Positions 34,757 through 35,995 of a stretch of 35,995 nucleotides of DNA are shown piece after piece. The translations under genes were made by a program, and so were the position numbers. Numbering within the stretch: position 1 is the stretch's first letter; each line of letters starts with the position of its first letter. The DNA is taken from the NCBI GenBank assembly GCA_008080765.1, contig SHMU01000016.1:1-35995 (forward strand), written 5' to 3'. A model generated the notes under the pieces. It was not told the origin of the DNA. It saw nothing but the letters and a program-made list of their open reading frames with translations, and did not search any database. Source of the stretch: Promethearchaeota archaeon. GTDB lineage: Archaea > Asgardarchaeota > Lokiarchaeia > Sigyniarchaeales > SOKP01.

Positions 34757-35160
34757 TCAATATGTCAGAAGAGGAAAAAAGTGCTCAAGCAAAACCGACT
34801 GTGTTAGTAGTAGATGATGAACCCGACATTCTTAATTTAACCAAGAAGTTCTTGGATCTAGGAAATTATAATACTTTAACATGCAGCAATGGAAAAGAAG
34901 CCATAAAAATAATTTCAGAGCACCACAAATCAATTGATTTAGTCCTTTTAGATATTATGATGCCCGGAATTGATGGCTATGGAGTGTTGGAACAAATAAA
35001 AACCAATGATGAATATAAGGATATAATTGTGGTCCTATTTACTGTGAAAAGTTTTAATGAAGATATTCAAAAGGGAAAACGTCTTGGTGCCGATTTCTAT
35101 ATAACAAAACCCTTCTCAGGAAGAGAATTATTAAAAAAGGTCAACGAAATTTTAACATAA
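34753..35160 (+). CDS. CheY-like response regulator receiver protein
   Basis: Single-domain receiver (135 aa) with no output domain. The acidic pocket is Asp21-Asp22 (VVDDEPDI) and the phospho-acceptor is Asp67 in LLDIMMPGIDGYG. The switch Thr is in 'VVLFTVKS' and the conserved Lys in 'FYITKPFSGREL'. All residues needed for phosphorylation are present. The hydrophilic head (MSEEEKSAQAK) suggests that ATG 34762 may be the real start instead of 34753. No histidine kinase is in the window, so its phosphodonor is elsewhere. It may act by protein contact, like CheY or Spo0F. Confidence 0.92.
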   Translation: MINMSEEEKSAQAKPTVLVVDDEPDILNLTKKFLDLGNYNTLTCSNGKEAIKIISEHHKSIDLVLLDIMMPGIDGYGVLEQIKTNDEYKDIIVVLFTVKSFNEDIQKGKRLGADFYITKPFSGRELLKKVNEILT

Positions 35161-35319
35161 ACTCCTCCTAAAAAGAGAAAGATAAGGCTCAAAATTATTG
35201 TTAAAATAGATATAAAATTGGAAATTTCTACTTGAATTGCTTGAGAACAAATTTATGGAACCTTTGTTCAATAAATGGATTATCATGTAAATTATAAATA
35301 TAGATAACTTTATTATTAA

Positions 35320-35442
35320 TTAAAATAAACCTGCAAGCGCATTAGTTAGAAATAAGAGCCCAAATATTATAAAGAGGAGTGCTATTATCCCTATGATTCC
35401 TAAGAGTATCAGAAATGCCGTTTCTGCTTTACTAGATTCCAT
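35320..35442 (-). CDS. 40-aa single-helix membrane protein
   Basis: Small protein: MESSKAETAF, then a membrane helix of about 24 residues (LILLGIIGIIALLFIIFGLL) and the end FLTNALAGLF. The ATG at 35442 follows a strong Shine-Dalgarno-like GAGGT on the minus strand (about 35450-35454, 7 nt spacer), which is the best reason to believe it. No family is recognised. It lies between the receiver gene and the GH172 gene, on the same strand as the latter. Confidence 0.5.
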   Translation of the reverse strand: MESSKAETAFLILLGIIGIIALLFIIFGLLFLTNALAGLF

Positions 35443-35537
35443 TTATTAGACCTCATAGATAAAAAGAATAATAAATTATTAATACTTATCTATGCCAATT
35501 TTTATTTTTAATTGTTTTAACCGAGAGATGGAATAAA

Positions 35538-35995
35538 TCAACTAAGAACCAGAAACAATATTGATGAAAGTATCAGCAGTAGAAATAAAATACACGCCGA
35601 TTTTCTTACAATATGAGCAATATTGGTATTTGGTTCTCTTCCCGAATAATCGGGCAACTTTGGAAATAGGGTGTAATCATGGGGTTCTTTCTGATACCAA
35701 TATGCAGTTGATGACCAATCATCTGCTCTATGATTATCATGCCCATGCTCTATTGTAACTATGATTTTTCTGTTAAAATAAATGGGGTCTTCAATATGAT
35801 ACCTATAATAAGTTATTTTTCCGAACCAATTAAATCCGCCTGGTTTAATAGTGCCATGATATGGTGCTGAATATTTATCTCGGGGGCAATATGCTTGATT
35901 CACATAATCTTCCGTACCTGTTCCGGCTTCGCTGTGCGGTGTAAAAATACCTGTTATTCTTATATTAGGCATGAAGAGCATGAAGAAACCTTTTA
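35538..35995 (-). CDS. GH172/DUF2961 glycoside hydrolase-like protein, partial, with C-terminal membrane anchor
   Basis: Only the last ~152 residues are in the window; the frame is open to the right edge. They carry the DUF2961 (GH172) landmarks 'AGTGTEDYVNQAYCP', 'YSAPYHG', 'YRYHIEDPIYFNRKIIVTIEHGHDN' and 'DWSSTAYWYQKEPHDYTLFP'. Members studied in bacteria act on arabinofuranosides or fructofuranosides. The chain ends with a hydrophobic helix (ACILFLLLILSSILFLVL), which would anchor the domain on the outside of the cell. The N-terminal part and the start codon lie beyond the window. The enzyme may trim or build surface glycans. An internal Met at 35981 is not the start. Confidence 0.82.
   Translation of the reverse strand, partial: KGFFMLFMPNIRITGIFTPHSEAGTGTEDYVNQAYCPRDKYSAPYHGTIKPGGFNWFGKITYYRYHIEDPIYFNRKIIVTIEHGHDNHRADDWSSTAYWYQKEPHDYTLFPKLPDYSGREPNTNIAHIVRKSACILFLLLILSSILFLVLS

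Noticed and set aside
1-35995. CRISPR array, transposase, integrase, rRNA or tRNA
   Set aside because: No regularly spaced direct repeats, no mobile-element protein and no structural RNA other than the C/D candidate was seen.

Overview
The window looks like a contig from an Asgard (Promethearchaeota, most likely Lokiarchaeia-like) archaeon. By eye it is AT-rich (roughly one third G+C). Many genes start at or just after archaeal TATA boxes with little or no leader, and some start with TTG or GTG. Several proteins point the same way: a longin-like protein of the kind recurrent in Asgard genomes (26622-27461), a Bud23-like rRNA methyltransferase (33839-34492), an RNase III with a dsRNA-binding tail (16957-17691), a lone RPB9/TFS-type zinc ribbon (18894-19157), a RING-like mini protein (28245-28433) and a probable archaeal C/D box sRNA (28136-28203). 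The assignment is from protein character only; there is no rRNA in the window.

Layout. (1) 1-451: no convincing gene. (2) 452-16268, minus strand: a 16-kb set of five co-directional genes. In order of transcription they are a LolD/MacB-type ABC ATPase with unusual extensions, a large FtsX-like permease, a secreted membrane-anchored protein with CARDB/DUF11-like repeats, a giant membrane-anchored subtilase with cytosolic zinc ribbons, and a second large FtsX-like permease. This is the most system-like part of the window: an ABC/FtsX machine physically linked to an extracellular protease and a second surface protein. (3) 16480-19157: small nucleic-acid-linked and lipid-linked proteins (zinc/coiled-coil protein, RNase III, an orphan, an SCP2-like protein, a TFS-like ribbon). 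(4) 19438-25959, plus strand: glycerophosphodiesterase, a frameshifted slipin, a degenerate rubrerythrin-like protein with three rubredoxin-type knuckles, an isocitrate dehydrogenase-family enzyme, an ArsB/NhaD-type transporter and an EamA transporter. (5) 26046-27951, minus strand: a tight SRPBCC - longin - flavin reductase operon. (6) 28136-32555: C/D sRNA, RING-like protein, small membrane protein, ornithine carbamoyltransferase, coiled-coil protein, NifX/NafY-like protein, a frameshifted four-helix membrane protein and a nucleotide-sugar dehydrogenase. (7) 32705-34492, minus strand: a two-gene operon of Bud23-like methyltransferase and radical SAM enzyme, joined stop-to-start. (8) 34640-35995: a lone CheY-like receiver, a 40-aa single-helix protein and the C-terminal end of a membrane-anchored GH172/DUF2961 protein cut by the right edge.

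Two genes carry single-base frame disruptions: the slipin near 20478, and a membrane protein at a run of nine A at 30820-30828. Either they are real lesions or they are consensus errors in the assembly; read-level checking would tell. No tRNA, rRNA, CRISPR array, transposase or integrase was seen.
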